DNA of 64,000 nucleotides from Neisseria sp. MVDL19-042950 (lineage in GTDB: Bacteria > Pseudomonadota > Gammaproteobacteria > Burkholderiales > Neisseriaceae), in the NCBI RefSeq assembly GCF_030504625.1, contig NZ_JAUKWH010000007.1, forward strand, positions 1 through 64,000, given 5' to 3'. Each line of letters begins with the position of its first letter. Position 1 is the stretch's first letter. A program made the position numbers and the translations under genes. Of this stretch, positions 33,946 through 44,825 are shown in pieces. The notes under the pieces were generated by a model that saw only the letters and a list, made by a program, of their open reading frames with translations, did no database searches and was not told the DNA's origin.

Positions 33946-36007
33946 TCTGTTGAACCTCGTTACGGTAAACTGCCGGAACTTCTTTTGCAGTCGACCATGC
34001 AACTTTACGGGCTTTCAGGGCAACACGCAAGCCGTATACGGCAACGATAACCACGATTGAGAGGAATAGTACGGTTAGGCTGGAGTTAACGTAGTCGTTG
34101 AATACAATGCGTCCCATTTGCTCTAAGTCTTTTGCCGGAGCCAAGATTTCTCCGCGTGCCGCCGCATCATTAAATTTGGCGGCATGTGCCAAGAAGCTGA
34201 TTCTCGGATCGCTGTGGAACAATTTTTGCAAACCGGCATAACAGGTTACGAACAGAACCAATACGGAAGGTACCAACGGAACCCATACATAGCGTTCGCG
34301 CTTCATCTTCACGAGTACGACCGAGCACATGATGAGAGCGACACCCGCCAGCATTTGGTTGGCGATACCAAACAAAGGCCAGAGTGAGTTAATACCACCC
34401 AGTGGGTCGGTTACCCCTGTGTAGAGGAAATAACCCCAGAAAGTAACGGCTAAGAAGGTGGCAAACAGGTTGGCCGGAAGCGAATCGGTATTGCCGAAAG
34501 GTTTGTAGAACACGCTGCCTAAATCTTGGATCATGAAGCGGGCAACACGGGTACCTGCATCAACGGCAGTCAAAATGAAGAGTGCTTCAAACAAGAGTGC
34601 GAAGTGATACCAGAAAGCCATCATGGCTTCACCCGGGATCAACTTACTCATGATGTGCGCCATACCTACGGCCAAAGTCGGTGCACCGCCGGCGCGCGAC
34701 AGAATGGTGTTTTCACCCACTTCTTTAGCCGTGTGCAATAAAGTGTCGGCAGTAACGGGGAAGCCCAATTGGTTGGTAATTACTTGTGCGGCTTGAGCAG
34801 CGTCGGTACCGATAAGAGCGGTAGGGCTGTTCATGGCAAAGTAAACACCCGGGTCAAGTGATGCGGCCGCAGCCAAAGCCATGATGGCGACAAAACTTTC
34901 CATCAGCATGCCGCCGTAGCCAATCATGCGTACGTGGGTTTCGTTTTCCACCATTTTCGGTGTGGTACCTGAAGAAATCAGGGCATGGAAGCCTGAAACC
35001 GCACCACAGGCAATGGTAATAAACAGGAAGGGGAACAAACTGCCCGAGAATACGGGGCCGGTGCCGTCGATAAATTTGGTAACGGCAGGCATTTGCAAGG
35101 CAGGGCTTACAATCATGATACCGATGGCCAAAGCGATGATGGTACCGATTTTCAGGAAAGTAGAAAGATAGTCACGCGGGGTCAGCAGCAACCATACGGG
35201 CAATACCGCAGCCACGAAACCGTAAATCATAATCGCCCAAGTCAGTTGGATACCGTCTAAGTCGAAGAAGTGGCCGTAAGAACTGTGGGCGACATCTTCG
35301 CCATAAACAATTGCCAACATCAGTAGAATGAAACCGACAATGGAAATTTCGCCGATTTTGCCCGGGCGGATGTAACGGGTATAAATACCCATAAACAGCG
35401 CAATCGGCATAGTGGCGGCGATGGTGAACGTACCCCACGGGCTGTGTACCAGTGCTTTAACTACGATCAATGCCAATACGGCCATAATGATGACCATGAT
35501 CATCAAAATACCGATAGAGGCGATGATGCCGGAAGTGGTACCGAGCTCTTGTTTTACGATGTCACCCAGCGATTTGCCGTCACGACGCATTGAAACAAAC
35601 AGTACCATCATATCTTGTACCGCACCGGCGAAAACCACGCCGAAGATAATCCACAGCGTGCCCGGCAGGTAGCCCATTTGAGCGGCCAAAACGGGGCCGA
35701 CCAACGGGCCTGCACCTGCAATGGCTGCAAAGTGGTGGCCGAACAATACACCTTTGTGTGTGGGTACATAGTCCAATCCGTCATTGTGGCGTTCGGCCGG
35801 GGTTAGGCGGTTAGGGTCAAGCGCCATTACCTGTTTGGCAATATACAGGCTGTAAAAGCGATAGGCTATGCAATAAACGGAAACGGCAGCGATTACCATC
35901 CATACCGCACTGACCTGCTCACCCCTATGGATAGCGAGTGTAGTAAAGGAGGCTAAACCGACCAATACCACAATGCCCCAGATCAGAAACGTTTTAAGTT
36001 GTTTCAT
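33935..36007 (-). CDS. cstA: Carbon starvation protein CstA / BtsT family transporter
   Basis: 690 residues with about 16-18 membrane segments. HFAAIAGAGPLVGPVLAAQMG near residue 90, and FHALISSGTTPKMV near 340 are characteristic CstA sequences. E. coli relatives import pyruvate (BtsT) or are tied to peptide use on starvation (CstA). With sdaA/sdaC and ppsA nearby it fits growth on amino acids and small acids. Start ATG 36007, preceded on the minus strand by AAGGAC. Operon with yjiX. Confidence 0.95.
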   Translation of the reverse strand: MKQLKTFLIWGIVVLVGLASFTTLAIHRGEQVSAVWMVIAAVSVYCIAYRFYSLYIAKQVMALDPNRLTPAERHNDGLDYVPTHKGVLFGHHFAAIAGAGPLVGPVLAAQMGYLPGTLWIIFGVVFAGAVQDMMVLFVSMRRDGKSLGDIVKQELGTTSGIIASIGILMIMVIIMAVLALIVVKALVHSPWGTFTIAATMPIALFMGIYTRYIRPGKIGEISIVGFILLMLAIVYGEDVAHSSYGHFFDLDGIQLTWAIMIYGFVAAVLPVWLLLTPRDYLSTFLKIGTIIALAIGIMIVSPALQMPAVTKFIDGTGPVFSGSLFPFLFITIACGAVSGFHALISSGTTPKMVENETHVRMIGYGGMLMESFVAIMALAAAASLDPGVYFAMNSPTALIGTDAAQAAQVITNQLGFPVTADTLLHTAKEVGENTILSRAGGAPTLAVGMAHIMSKLIPGEAMMAFWYHFALLFEALFILTAVDAGTRVARFMIQDLGSVFYKPFGNTDSLPANLFATFLAVTFWGYFLYTGVTDPLGGINSLWPLFGIANQMLAGVALIMCSVVLVKMKRERYVWVPLVPSVLVLFVTCYAGLQKLFHSDPRISFLAHAAKFNDAAARGEILAPAKDLEQMGRIVFNDYVNSSLTVLFLSIVVIVAVYGLRVALKARKVAWSTAKEVPAVYRNEVQQNEL

Positions 36008-36544
36008 GACAAAGTCCTTAGGAAGTTGTTGAGAGTGAAATGGATCATCATGCTACGTTTTGCCGTGCAAACATTATGTAATAATTTGTAGCATGCTTGA
36101 CCTGTGCAAGATTAACATATTTATAAAAAGACGAATATCTCATCAACTGGAAAATAACGGGCAACTTGAGTCATGTCAAAAATATGCAAAAGGCCGTCTG
36201 AAAATGCATATAGGGCAAAAGCGGGGAGGGGCGGAGAGTGTAAAACCAAGCGGAGAAGCCGGTAATCGTAGGTGTTGAAATGGGCTTGGAAAGCGGGTGC
36301 TTTACGAATGTTTACTTTGCAGAATAGCTTTGTTTTATAAAATGTAAAAAATAAAACACATTTGGAAAAGTTAGGGCTAAATTTTTCAGACGGCATCGGG
36401 TTGATTATTTAGGCCGGCCTATGCTCGATGTATTTGATGTGAAGGGCCTATGAGCGATTTTCCGGAGGAAAGTGTTTTTCATCTGTATATCAAAAGGCTT
36501 TATAATGCCGCCCTTCGATATCCGATACAGCAATGCTTTGATTT
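36008..36544. promoter_or_regulatory. Divergent intergenic region cstA/dusA
   Basis: 537 bp without a gene. It holds two DUS-like sequences (36191 consensus, 36386 one mismatch), and TATAAT at 36501-36506, 39 bp before dusA, as its likely -10 element. No clear activator site for cstA was found. Confidence 0.4.
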
Positions 36545-37549
36545 ATGAATAATAAAATTCTGCCTCCGCGCCGGCTTTCCACGGCTCCCATGCTTGATTG
36601 GTCTGATAGGCACTATCGTTACATGGCACGCCAGATTAGCCGTTATACTTGGCTTTACAGTGAGATGATTAATGCAGGAGCCATTATTTACGGAGACAAA
36701 GACCGTTTTCTGATGTGCAACGAATGTGAAAATCCGGTGGCGTTGCAGTTGGGAGGCAGCGAACCTTCCGATTTGGCCCGCGCGGCTAAAGCTGCGGAAG
36801 AGTATGGTTACGACGAAGTTAATTTGAATTGCGGTTGCCCCAGTCCGCGGGTGCAGAAAGGAGCGTTCGGAGCGTGTTTGATGAACGAGGTTGGGCTGGT
36901 TGCCGATTGTTTGAAAGCCATGCAGGATGCGGTGCAAATCGACGTAACCGTTAAGCACCGTATCGGAGTGGACCGTCAAACCGAATATGGTGTCGTGCAA
37001 GATTTTGTCGGTACGCTGGCGGCAAAAACTTCTTGTAAAACTTTTATCGTCCATGCCCGGAATGCTTGGCTGGACGGGCTTTCACCTAAAGAAAACCGTG
37101 AAGTGCCGCCGTTGAAATACGATTATGTTTATCGACTCAAACAGGATTTTCCCGAATTGGAAATCATCATTAACGGTGGTATTACCCGTAACGATGAAAT
37201 CGCAGTGCATTTGGAGTATGTGGACGGCGTAATGGTGGGCAGGGAGGCGTATCATAATCCGATGGTAATGCGGGAATGGGACAGGCTGTTTTATGGCGGT
37301 ATGGAAAATCCCATTGAATATGCTGATTTGGTGGAGCGTTTGTTTCATTACAGCAAGCAACAGATTCAGGCAGGGCGGGGTACGATTCTACGGCATATGG
37401 TTCGCCACTATTTGGGGTTGATGCACGGACTGAAAGGGGCGCGTACATGGCGGCGTATGCTTTCGGATGCCGTGTTATTAAAAGATAACAACGGCGAGCT
37501 GATATTGGATGCGTGGGATAAGGTCAAGAAAGCAAATGATTGGGTGTAG
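36545..37549 (+). CDS. dusA: tRNA-dihydrouridine(20/20a) synthase DusA
   Basis: 334 residues, FMN-binding TIM barrel. APMLDWSDRHYR at the N terminus and SEMINAGAIIYGD (about 40-52) are DusA-specific; NLNCGCPSPRVQKGAFGACLM holds the catalytic Cys; INGGI and GVMVGREAYHNP bind FMN phosphate. It reduces U20/U20a in the D-loop of tRNAs with NADPH. Single-gene unit ended by hairpins at 37591-37669. Confidence 0.95.
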   Translation: MNNKILPPRRLSTAPMLDWSDRHYRYMARQISRYTWLYSEMINAGAIIYGDKDRFLMCNECENPVALQLGGSEPSDLARAAKAAEEYGYDEVNLNCGCPSPRVQKGAFGACLMNEVGLVADCLKAMQDAVQIDVTVKHRIGVDRQTEYGVVQDFVGTLAAKTSCKTFIVHARNAWLDGLSPKENREVPPLKYDYVYRLKQDFPELEIIINGGITRNDEIAVHLEYVDGVMVGREAYHNPMVMREWDRLFYGGMENPIEYADLVERLFHYSKQQIQAGRGTILRHMVRHYLGLMHGLKGARTWRRMLSDAVLLKDNNGELILDAWDKVKKANDWV

Positions 37550-37590
37550 TTTAAAAATATGAGCCCAACCTAACCGTAATATTTTGTTGA

Positions 37591-37669
37591 CAGGCCGTCT
37601 GAAAATAGAAAAAAACCGCTGTGTAAGTAACAGCAGTTTTTGTTTAGGCAAATCTTTTCAGACGGCCTG
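37591..37669. terminator. Convergent terminator region dusA/ppsA
   Basis: CAGGCCGTCTGAAAA at the left and TTTTCAGACGGCCTG at the right enclose a second hairpin (AAAACCGCTG / CAGCAGTTTT, one mismatch, with T run). Confidence 0.75.
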
Positions 37670-37672
37670 CTT

Positions 37673-40066
37673 TTATTTGTTTAACTCTTTAGCCAGATAC
37701 AGCCACGTTTCAATTACGGTATCAGGGTTAAGCGATACGGACTCGATACCTTCTTGTACCAGCCATTTGGCAAAATCGGGATGGTCGGAAGGGCCTTGTC
37801 CGCAGATACCGATATATTTGTTGTGTTTGCGGCAGGCGGAAATCGCCAGATGCAGCATCACTTTCACGGCAGGGTTGCGTTCGTCGAACGTGCTGGCAAT
37901 CGGGCCGCCGCTGTCGCGGTCTACACCCAGAGTAAGCTGGGTCATATCGTTCGAGCCGATTGAGAAGCCGTCGAAGTATTGCAGGAACTGCTCGGCCAAG
38001 AGGGCGTTGCTCGGCACTTCGCACATCATAATCAGGCGCAAACCGTTTTTGCCGCGCTCCAAACCGTTTTCTTTCAGAGCTTTAATAACCGCTTCGGCTT
38101 CGTTGAGCGTGCGCACGAAAGGAATCATGATTTCTACGTTGGTCAAACCCATTTCGTCGCGAACGCGTTTCAAGGCCTGACATTCCAAAGCAAAGCAATC
38201 TTTGAAATCATCTGAAACATAGCGGGCCGCACCGCGGAAGCCCAGCATCGGGTTTTCTTCGTGGGGTTCGTACAAATTACCGCCGATCAGGTTGGCATAC
38301 TCGTTGGATTTGAAATCGGACATACGCACAATAACTTTGCGCGGGTAAACCGAAGCGGCAAGCGTGGCCACGCCTTCGGCGATTTTGTCAACATAGAACG
38401 ATACCGGAGAAGCGTAGCCTGCGATGCGGTCGCTGATTTCCGCTTTCAATTCGGGGTTTAGCGTGTCGAATTCGAGCAGGGCTTGGGGGTGGATGCCGAT
38501 TTGACGGTTGATGATGAACTCCATACGTGCCAAACCGATACCTTCGTTGGGCAGACCGGAAAAGCTGAAGGCCAGCTCGGGATTGCCGACGTTCATCATG
38601 ATTTTTACCGGCGACTTGGGCATGTTGTCCAAAGCGACATCGGTAACTTCCACATTCAGCAAACCGTCGTAAATCAAGCCTGTGTCGCCTTCCGCACAAG
38701 AAACGGTAACTTCTTGGCCGTCTGAAAGTACGCCGGTGGCATCGCCGCAGCCTACTACGGCAGGAATGCCCAGTTCGCGGGCAATAATGGCCGCGTGGCA
38801 GGTACGTCCGCCGCGGTTGGTTACGATGGCGGATGCACGTTTCATTACCGGTTCCCAATCAGGGTCGGTCATATCGGTTACCAGCACGTCGCCGGCTTGC
38901 ACGGAATCCATTTGCGAAGCGTCTTTAACCAAACGCACTTTGCCTTGGCCTACTTTTTGGCCGATGGCGCGGCCTTCGCACAATACGGTGGATTTGCCGG
39001 CAATATTGTAGCGGCGCAGGCTGCGTCTGCCTTTTTCTTTTTCTTGCGATTTCACGGTTTCAGGGCGGGCTTGCAGAATGTAGAGCTTGCCGTCCACACC
39101 GTCGCGGCCCCATTCGATATCCATCGGGCGGCCGTAGTGTTGTTCGATAATTAAGGCGTATTGCGCCAATTCGGTGATTTCTTCGTCGGAAATCGAGAAT
39201 TTTTTACGGTCGGCATCGGCTACATCTACCACCTGCACTGATTTACCTGCTTGGGCTTGCTCGGTAAAGATCATTTTGATGAGTTTCGAGCCCATGGTTT
39301 TACGCAGAATGGCGGGTTTGCCTGCTTTCAATGTCGGTTTGTGTACATAAAATTCATCAGGGTTTACCGCGCCTTGAACAACGGTTTCGCCCAAGCCGTA
39401 AGAAGAAGTAACGAATACAACGTCTTCAAAGCCCGATTCGGTATCGATCGAAAACATCACGCCGGCCGCACCGCTGTCAGAACGAACCATGCGTTGAACG
39501 CCTGCCGATAAAGCGACGACATCGTGGGCGAAGCCTTTGTGCACGCGGTAAGAGATGGCGCGGTCGTTGTATAAAGAAGCGAATACGTGATGCATGGCCT
39601 CTTTTACGTTTTCCAAGCCGTTGATATTCAAGAAAGTTTCTTGTTGGCCGGCAAAAGATGCGTCAGGCAGGTCTTCTGCGGTGGCTGATGAACGTACTGC
39701 TACGGAAATGTTTTCGGTGCCTGCATCGGCAACCATTTTTTCCCATGCGGCTTTGATTTCGGCATCAAGTTGCTCGGGGAACGGGGTATCTAAAATCCAT
39801 TGGCGTATTTCTTTGCCCACCCGTGCCAATTCGGTAACGTCTTCCACATCCAGAGCAGCAAGGGCTGCGGAAATACGTTCGCTCAGGCCGTTGTGCGCTA
39901 AAAAGGCGCGATAGGCATCTGCGGTCGTGGCGAAACCGCCGGGAACGCGGACACCTTTCTCGGTAAGCTGACTGATCATTTCGCCCAATGAGGCGTTTTT
40001 ACCGCCCACGCTTTCCACATCGGTCATGCGCAGGTTTTCAAACCAAATAACGTAATTTGCAGCCAT
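37673..40066 (-). CDS. ppsA: Phosphoenolpyruvate synthase
   Basis: 797 residues from ATG 40066 ([17 protein letters not shown]). ATP-grasp N-terminal domain ([11 protein letters not shown]), phospho-carrier His in [21 protein letters not shown] (about 415-435; split here), and C-terminal PEP-binding TIM barrel with [20 protein letters not shown] and CGQGPSDHP. Converts pyruvate plus ATP to PEP, AMP and phosphate for gluconeogenesis. Its divergent neighbour ppsR encodes the enzyme that switches it off and on by Thr phosphorylation. Confidence 0.97.
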   Translation of the reverse strand: MAANYVIWFENLRMTDVESVGGKNASLGEMISQLTEKGVRVPGGFATTADAYRAFLAHNGLSERISAALAALDVEDVTELARVGKEIRQWILDTPFPEQLDAEIKAAWEKMVADAGTENISVAVRSSATAEDLPDASFAGQQETFLNINGLENVKEAMHHVFASLYNDRAISYRVHKGFAHDVVALSAGVQRMVRSDSGAAGVMFSIDTESGFEDVVFVTSSYGLGETVVQGAVNPDEFYVHKPTLKAGKPAILRKTMGSKLIKMIFTEQAQAGKSVQVVDVADADRKKFSISDEEITELAQYALIIEQHYGRPMDIEWGRDGVDGKLYILQARPETVKSQEKEKGRRSLRRYNIAGKSTVLCEGRAIGQKVGQGKVRLVKDASQMDSVQAGDVLVTDMTDPDWEPVMKRASAIVTNRGGRTCHAAIIARELGIPAVVGCGDATGVLSDGQEVTVSCAEGDTGLIYDGLLNVEVTDVALDNMPKSPVKIMMNVGNPELAFSFSGLPNEGIGLARMEFIINRQIGIHPQALLEFDTLNPELKAEISDRIAGYASPVSFYVDKIAEGVATLAASVYPRKVIVRMSDFKSNEYANLIGGNLYEPHEENPMLGFRGAARYVSDDFKDCFALECQALKRVRDEMGLTNVEIMIPFVRTLNEAEAVIKALKENGLERGKNGLRLIMMCEVPSNALLAEQFLQYFDGFSIGSNDMTQLTLGVDRDSGGPIASTFDERNPAVKVMLHLAISACRKHNKYIGICGQGPSDHPDFAKWLVQEGIESVSLNPDTVIETWLYLAKELNK

Positions 40067-40521
40067 GTTTTTAGTCCAGTGTAAACAGGTTAAAAAAAAG
40101 AAATAAATTTTCGCGGGTATTCTAACCACTCAAACGGGTAGTGTCATGTATTTTTAATAAGTGTCGGTTTGTGGGGCCGTCTGAAAAATTGCGGCAAAAT
40201 GAACTTGTAATCAGATGAAACCGGCGATGAAAAATTCCCGACTTTTTGTTATCCCTTGTTAAATATGGGTTTTGAAATACATCAATAATCTTCAGGTAGA
40301 TTATGCGGGATGAAATTTAAGCAATTATATTCTAAAAAGATAAAAAATACATGATAAAAATGTGTATTTTTTATTTAATGGATTTGCTTGTAGCTTGTTG
40401 TAGTTTGACGTGCGGAGGCTTTATTTGCCGTTAGGCAATTGGTATGATACGCCTTTAAATTTAAGGCCGTCTGAATGTTTCAGACGGCATCCTACAATTG
40501 GTTATTTTGAGAGACTTTAAT
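40067..40521. promoter_or_regulatory. Divergent control region ppsA/ppsR
   Basis: 455 bp without a gene. Contents: single DUS near 40173; an A+T hairpin AAAAAATACAT...ATGTGTATTTTTT (40343-40373); an extended -10 TGGTATGAT at 40440-40448 for ppsR; and an inverted DUS pair (40464-40491) in the ppsR leader. Confidence 0.5.
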
Positions 40522-41340
40522 ATGGCGCGCCGTACCGCATTTTTTATTTCAGACCGCACCGGGTTAACTTCCGAAAGCATGGGTGAAGCCCTGCTGGATC
40601 AATTTGAAGGTGTGAATTTCAAACGGGCTACTTATCCTTTTGTCGATACCGCCGAAAAAGCCCGTGCTATGGTGCAGATTATTAATGCGGCAGCGAAGGA
40701 AAGCGGTCTGCGCCCTTTGGTGTTTACCAGTATCATTAATCAGGAAATCCGCCAAATTATTAAAAACTGCGACGGCCTGCATTTGAGTTTTTTCGATGCT
40801 TTTCTGGGTACCATCGAACGGGAACTCGGATTGAGTGCGCGGCATTCGGTAGGGCGTACGCACGGCATCGGCGATACCGAACGCTATGATGCACGTATGG
40901 AAGCGGTGAATTTTTCGTTGAATCATGATGACGGTATCAGCGGTAAAGATTTGAAAGATGCCGACGTTATTCTGATGGGCGTATCGCGTTCCGGCAAAAC
41001 GCCGACTTGCCTGTATTTGGCCCTTCAATACGGTATTCGCGCCGCCAACTATCCGCTGACTCCCGACGATTTGGAAAGCACCGAGCTGCCGCGTATGGTG
41101 CGTCCTTACAAAAACAAATTGTTCGGTTTAACGATTCTGCCGGAGCGTTTGCAAGCTATCCGCCAAGAGCGCCGTCCCGACTCTAATTATTCAAATTTGA
41201 ATACTTGCCGTCGAGAAGTATCTGATGCACAAGCCATGTTCCGGCAGCATGGTATCCCCTTTACCAATACGACCGATAAATCGGTGGAAGAGTTGGCGGT
41301 AAGTATTATGCAGTCATGTCATTTGAAGCGTCGTTTTTAA
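40522..41340 (+). CDS. ppsR: PEP synthase regulatory protein (bifunctional kinase/pyrophosphorylase)
   Basis: 272 residues from ATG 40522 ([16 protein letters not shown]). DUF299 family: the P-loop-like [15 protein letters not shown] lies at about 151-165. Members use ADP to phosphorylate a Thr next to the catalytic His of PEP synthase and use phosphate to reverse it. Genetic linkage to ppsA settles the target (PPDK regulators are the alternative). The weak ribosome site and leader hairpin suggest low expression. Confidence 0.95.
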   Translation: MARRTAFFISDRTGLTSESMGEALLDQFEGVNFKRATYPFVDTAEKARAMVQIINAAAKESGLRPLVFTSIINQEIRQIIKNCDGLHLSFFDAFLGTIERELGLSARHSVGRTHGIGDTERYDARMEAVNFSLNHDDGISGKDLKDADVILMGVSRSGKTPTCLYLALQYGIRAANYPLTPDDLESTELPRMVRPYKNKLFGLTILPERLQAIRQERRPDSNYSNLNTCRREVSDAQAMFRQHGIPFTNTTDKSVEELAVSIMQSCHLKRRF

Positions 41341-41516
41341 AGAGGATGCGGCAAAAGAGTTTGGTTATATTGGATTTTGGTTGAGGAGAATAACAATCGT
41401 TAGTGAATTGGCATTTTGATAAGAAACGTTTGCTTTTGTTTTTTAAGATAAATAAATTGCAAATTCACTGACGGCGGTCGGTTGGTAGCTTGCAGTTCAG
41501 GCGGCCTTGTGGCAAT

Positions 41517-41558
41517 TTGATTCCAGTCAATGCGTGCCGGGCAGTTAAAGCGTAGCAT
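41517..41558 (+). promoter_or_regulatory. FNR-type promoter candidate for the iron alcohol dehydrogenase
   Basis: TTGATTCCAGTCAA (41517-41530) matches the FNR half-sites TTGAT-N4-ATCAA at 9 of 10 positions. TAGCAT at 41553-41558 is placed as a -10 such that the palindrome centre is 41.5 bp before the implied start, the classic class II position. Confidence 0.55.
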
Positions 41559-41610
41559 TGACTCATTAATCTTTTAATAAACCGTATTATAAAAAAGGAG
41601 GGACACAACC

Positions 41611-42756
41611 ATGGCAACTCAATTCTTTATGCCCGTACAAAACATTTTAGGGGCGGATGCCTTGAAAGAGGCGATGGATGCTATCGTCGCATTCGGTTTT
41701 AAGAAAGCACTGATTGTTACCGATGCCGGTTTGAGCAAGCTCGGTGTAGCAGAGCAAGTCGGTAAGCAGTTGAAAGAAAAAGGCATCGATTATGCCGTAT
41801 TTGATCAGGTTCAGCCCAATCCTACCGTCGGCAATGTCAATGCGGGATTGGCGGAGCTGAAATCTTCGGGTGCGGATTTTATCGTTTCATTGGGCGGCGG
41901 TTCGTCGCACGACTGTGCCAAAGGTATTGCCGTTGTGGCAACCAACGGCGGAAAAATCGAAGATTATGAAGGGGTAAACAAGTCGAAAAAACCTCAATTG
42001 CCGCTGATTGCCATCAACACCACCGCAGGCACGGCATCTGAAATGACCCGCTTTACCATTATTACCGACGAAACCCGTCATGTGAAAATGGCGATTGTCG
42101 ATAAAAACGTTACGCCGATTCTTTCGGTAAACGATCCTTTATTGATGGAGAATATGCCCGCGCCTCTGACGGCTGCCACCGGTATGGATGCGTTAACGCA
42201 TGCGGTTGAGGCTTATGTTTCTACTGCTGCCGACCCGATTACCGATACTTGTGCCGTTAAAGCTATTGAGTTGATTGCACGTTACCTGCCGACCGCCGTT
42301 CACGAACCGAAAAATAAAGAGGCCCGTGAAAAAATGGCTTATGCGCAATTCTTGGCCGGTATGGCATTCAATAACGCTTCTTTGGGTTATGTGCATGCAA
42401 TGGCCCATCAATTGGGCGGCTTCTACGATCTGCCGCACGGTGTTTGCAATGCTTTGCTGCTGCCGCATGTCGAGCGTTTCAACCAACAGGTTGCAAAAGG
42501 GCGCTTGGATGAGATCGGCGCAATTTTGAGTAAAAACAACCCTGATTTGGCCGGTTTGGAAGTGATCGATGCCATTACCAAATTGGCGCGTATTGTCGGC
42601 ATTCCGAAATCTCTGAAAGAATTGGGCGTGAAAGAAGAAGATTTCGGCGTGTTGGCAGATAATGCGCTGAAAGACGTATGCGGTTTAACCAACCCGATTC
42701 AAGCGAATAAAGAGCAGATCATCGGTATTTTCAAAGCAGCTTTTGATCCCGCTTAA
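41611..42756 (+). CDS. Iron-containing alcohol dehydrogenase
   Basis: 381 residues, group III Fe-ADH (YiaY/AdhB/FucO type). NAD-binding [13 protein letters not shown] (about 95-107); metal ligands fall in the [12 protein letters not shown] and [20 protein letters not shown] segments. Interconverts alcohols and aldehydes with NAD, for example ethanol and acetaldehyde; exact substrate unknown. AAGGAGGGACACAACC gives a very strong ribosome site. Own promoter with an FNR-like site; adhE elsewhere in the window has the same arrangement, suggesting anaerobic use. Confidence 0.93.
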   Translation: MATQFFMPVQNILGADALKEAMDAIVAFGFKKALIVTDAGLSKLGVAEQVGKQLKEKGIDYAVFDQVQPNPTVGNVNAGLAELKSSGADFIVSLGGGSSHDCAKGIAVVATNGGKIEDYEGVNKSKKPQLPLIAINTTAGTASEMTRFTIITDETRHVKMAIVDKNVTPILSVNDPLLMENMPAPLTAATGMDALTHAVEAYVSTAADPITDTCAVKAIELIARYLPTAVHEPKNKEAREKMAYAQFLAGMAFNNASLGYVHAMAHQLGGFYDLPHGVCNALLLPHVERFNQQVAKGRLDEIGAILSKNNPDLAGLEVIDAITKLARIVGIPKSLKELGVKEEDFGVLADNALKDVCGLTNPIQANKEQIIGIFKAAFDPA

Positions 42757-42776
42757 TCGTTTTTACTGATTGAGAT

Positions 42777-42806
42777 AAGGCCGTCTGAAAAATTTCAGAC
42801 GGCCTA
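42777..42806. terminator. Bidirectional DUS-pair terminator
   Basis: AAGGCCGTCTGAAA and TTTCAGACGGCCTA arms with a 1-3 base centre, between the convergent Fe-ADH and rhodanese genes. Confidence 0.8.
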
Positions 42807-42811
42807 TTTTG

Positions 42812-43174
42812 TTAATGCAAGAATTGCTTCCGTAAGTCTTGATAGCTTCCGTGGTTGACCACATTGGTATAACCGAGCTTTTTCAAGGCTTGCAGGGCGG
42901 ATTCGGCACGTCGGCCGCTGCGGCAGTAAAGGTTCACTTGTTGGGTTTTGTCGGTGCTGATCGAACGGATTTTTTCGACGATTTGGTCGTGGGGAATATT
43001 AACCGCACCTTTCAGATGGCCTGTGTTGAATTCTTCCAATGTGCGGACATCGATCCAAATGCTTTGGGATTTTTGAGCGGTTTGCCCGGCGGCGGGCTGT
43101 GCCGCCGCAGCATAAAGCGGGGAAATGGAAACAAGGGCGGCGCTGATAAACAGGATTTGAAACAGTTTGGACAT
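42812..43174 (-). CDS. Periplasmic rhodanese-like protein (PspE type)
   Basis: 120 residues from ATG 43174 (MSKLFQILFISAAL). N-terminal signal peptide ending near AAAA, then one rhodanese domain: WIDVRTLEEFNTGHLKGAVNIPH and the active loop CRSGRR with its catalytic Cys, then GYTNVVNHG. Probable role: sulfur transfer or persulfide handling in the periplasm. Single gene. Confidence 0.9.
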   Translation of the reverse strand: MSKLFQILFISAALVSISPLYAAAAQPAAGQTAQKSQSIWIDVRTLEEFNTGHLKGAVNIPHDQIVEKIRSISTDKTQQVNLYCRSGRRAESALQALKKLGYTNVVNHGSYQDLRKQFLH

Positions 43175-43313
43175 AGGTATCTCGGTATTTTTTAAATATA
43201 TAACAATCAAAGGGCTTTTTAATTTAAGACGGCCGTCTGAAAGTGCGGTTTAAACGAAAAACCGTCGAAGGCTAAGCCGCAACGGTTTCGTTTATTAAAA
43301 ACAGGTGGCAATG

Positions 43314-44681
43314 TTAATTGCAGACAATCTTAATTGCCAAGCCGCCTTGTGAGGTTTCGCGGTATTTGGCGTTCATGTCTTTACCGGTTTCATACATGGT
43401 ATCGATCACTTTATCCAAGTCGACACGCGGCGTACTGGCGCGGCGCAGGGCCATGCGTGCGGCATTGATGGCTTTTACCGAGCCGATGGCGTTGCGCTCG
43501 ATGCAGGGAACCTGCACTTGGCCGCCTACCGGATCGCAAGTGAGGCCGAGGTTGTGTTCCATGGCGATTTCCGCCGCGCTGCAAACGCGTTCGGGGGTGC
43601 CGCCTAAAATTTCCGCCAATCCCGCCGCAGCCATTGAGCAAGCCACGCCGACTTCGCCTTGGCAACCCACTTCGGCTCCTGAAATGGAAGCATTCATTTT
43701 ATAGAGCGAACCGATAATGCCCGCAGTGAGTAGATAGCGGTCGATGATTTCGGGAGTGAGCGGTTCGACGAATTTGTCGTAATACATCAAAACGGCAGGC
43801 ACGATACCGCATGCACCGTTGGTCGGGGCGGTTACCACGCGGCCGCCGGCAGCATTTTCTTCGTTTACCGCCAGCGCATACATATTTACCCAGTCGATAA
43901 TCTGCATGGGGTCGTTGTTGAGGTTTTTATTGGCGGAAAGCCAGCGGTAAAGCCCTACGGCGCGGCGGACGACTTTTAACGGGCCGGGCAGCACGCCTTC
44001 GGTGGCCAAGCCGCGCTTCATACAGTCGGACATGGTTTGCCAGATATATTGCAGATATTCTTCAACTGCTTCTTTTCCATGCAGCGCCACTTCGTTTTGA
44101 TACATCAGATTGGAGATGGACAAACCGTTGTCGTTGCAGTGTTTGATAATGTCTTTGGCGTTTTTATAAGGAAAGGGGACTTCGACGGCTTGTTTTTCTT
44201 CTACGCCGAAATGCGCTTCATCAACGATAAAGCCGCCGCCGATAGAATAGTAAGTTTGGCGGTAGACTTCTTTTTCGTCGCTATCGAAGGCCGTGATGGT
44301 CATCCCGTTTTCATGCAAAGGCAAAAAATCGTTATGGAACAACATATCTTCGGCATATTGGAAGCGTACTTCGTGTTCGTTCAACGCCACAGCCAGCCTG
44401 CCGCTTGCTTTAACGTTTTCGACAAAAGCCGGAATCAAATCGATATCGACGTTATGCGGCAAGTAACCTGCCAAACCCATGATGATGGCGGTATCCGTTC
44501 CGTGACCCAAGCCGGTCATGGATAACGAACCGTATACATCGACACGGATATGCTCAACCTGTTTCAGTTTGCCTTGGGAGCATAAGTCGTCAATGAATTG
44601 TTTGCCTGCCTTCATCGGGCCGACGGTGTGGGAGCTGGAAGGGCCGACACCCACTTTGAAAATATCGAATACGCTGATCAT
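43314..44681 (-). CDS. sdaA: L-serine ammonia-lyase, iron-sulfur dependent
   Basis: 455 residues from ATG 44681 ([19 protein letters not shown]); an upstream in-frame GTG at 44693 is less likely. Single-chain enzyme with fused beta and alpha parts. [11 protein letters not shown] near the N terminus, and cysteines for the 4Fe-4S cluster in [24 protein letters not shown] and LTCDPVGG. Converts L-serine to pyruvate and ammonia. Encoded after the serine transporter gene sdaC (same strand), with a DUS pair in the 144 bp between. Confidence 0.97.
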   Translation of the reverse strand: MISVFDIFKVGVGPSSSHTVGPMKAGKQFIDDLCSQGKLKQVEHIRVDVYGSLSMTGLGHGTDTAIIMGLAGYLPHNVDIDLIPAFVENVKASGRLAVALNEHEVRFQYAEDMLFHNDFLPLHENGMTITAFDSDEKEVYRQTYYSIGGGFIVDEAHFGVEEKQAVEVPFPYKNAKDIIKHCNDNGLSISNLMYQNEVALHGKEAVEEYLQYIWQTMSDCMKRGLATEGVLPGPLKVVRRAVGLYRWLSANKNLNNDPMQIIDWVNMYALAVNEENAAGGRVVTAPTNGACGIVPAVLMYYDKFVEPLTPEIIDRYLLTAGIIGSLYKMNASISGAEVGCQGEVGVACSMAAAGLAEILGGTPERVCSAAEIAMEHNLGLTCDPVGGQVQVPCIERNAIGSVKAINAARMALRRASTPRVDLDKVIDTMYETGKDMNAKYRETSQGGLAIKIVCN

Positions 44682-44737
44682 GGTACTGCTCACTTATCTT
44701 GGTACCGGCTTTTAAAACCGGAATGGTATCTGTCTGA

Positions 44738-44808
44738 GAGGCCGTCTGAAAAACCGTTTTGGTTTGCATGGTGCAAAACATTCGAACAGATGGTTTTCAG
44801 ACGGCCTG
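44738..44808. repeat. Widely spaced inverted DUS pair between sdaC and sdaA
   Basis: GAGGCCGTCTGAAAAACC and GGTTTTCAGACGGCCTG arms with a loop of about 38 bases. It may attenuate sdaC transcripts before sdaA. Confidence 0.7.
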
Positions 44809-44825
44809 AATAAGGTTTCAGCTTA

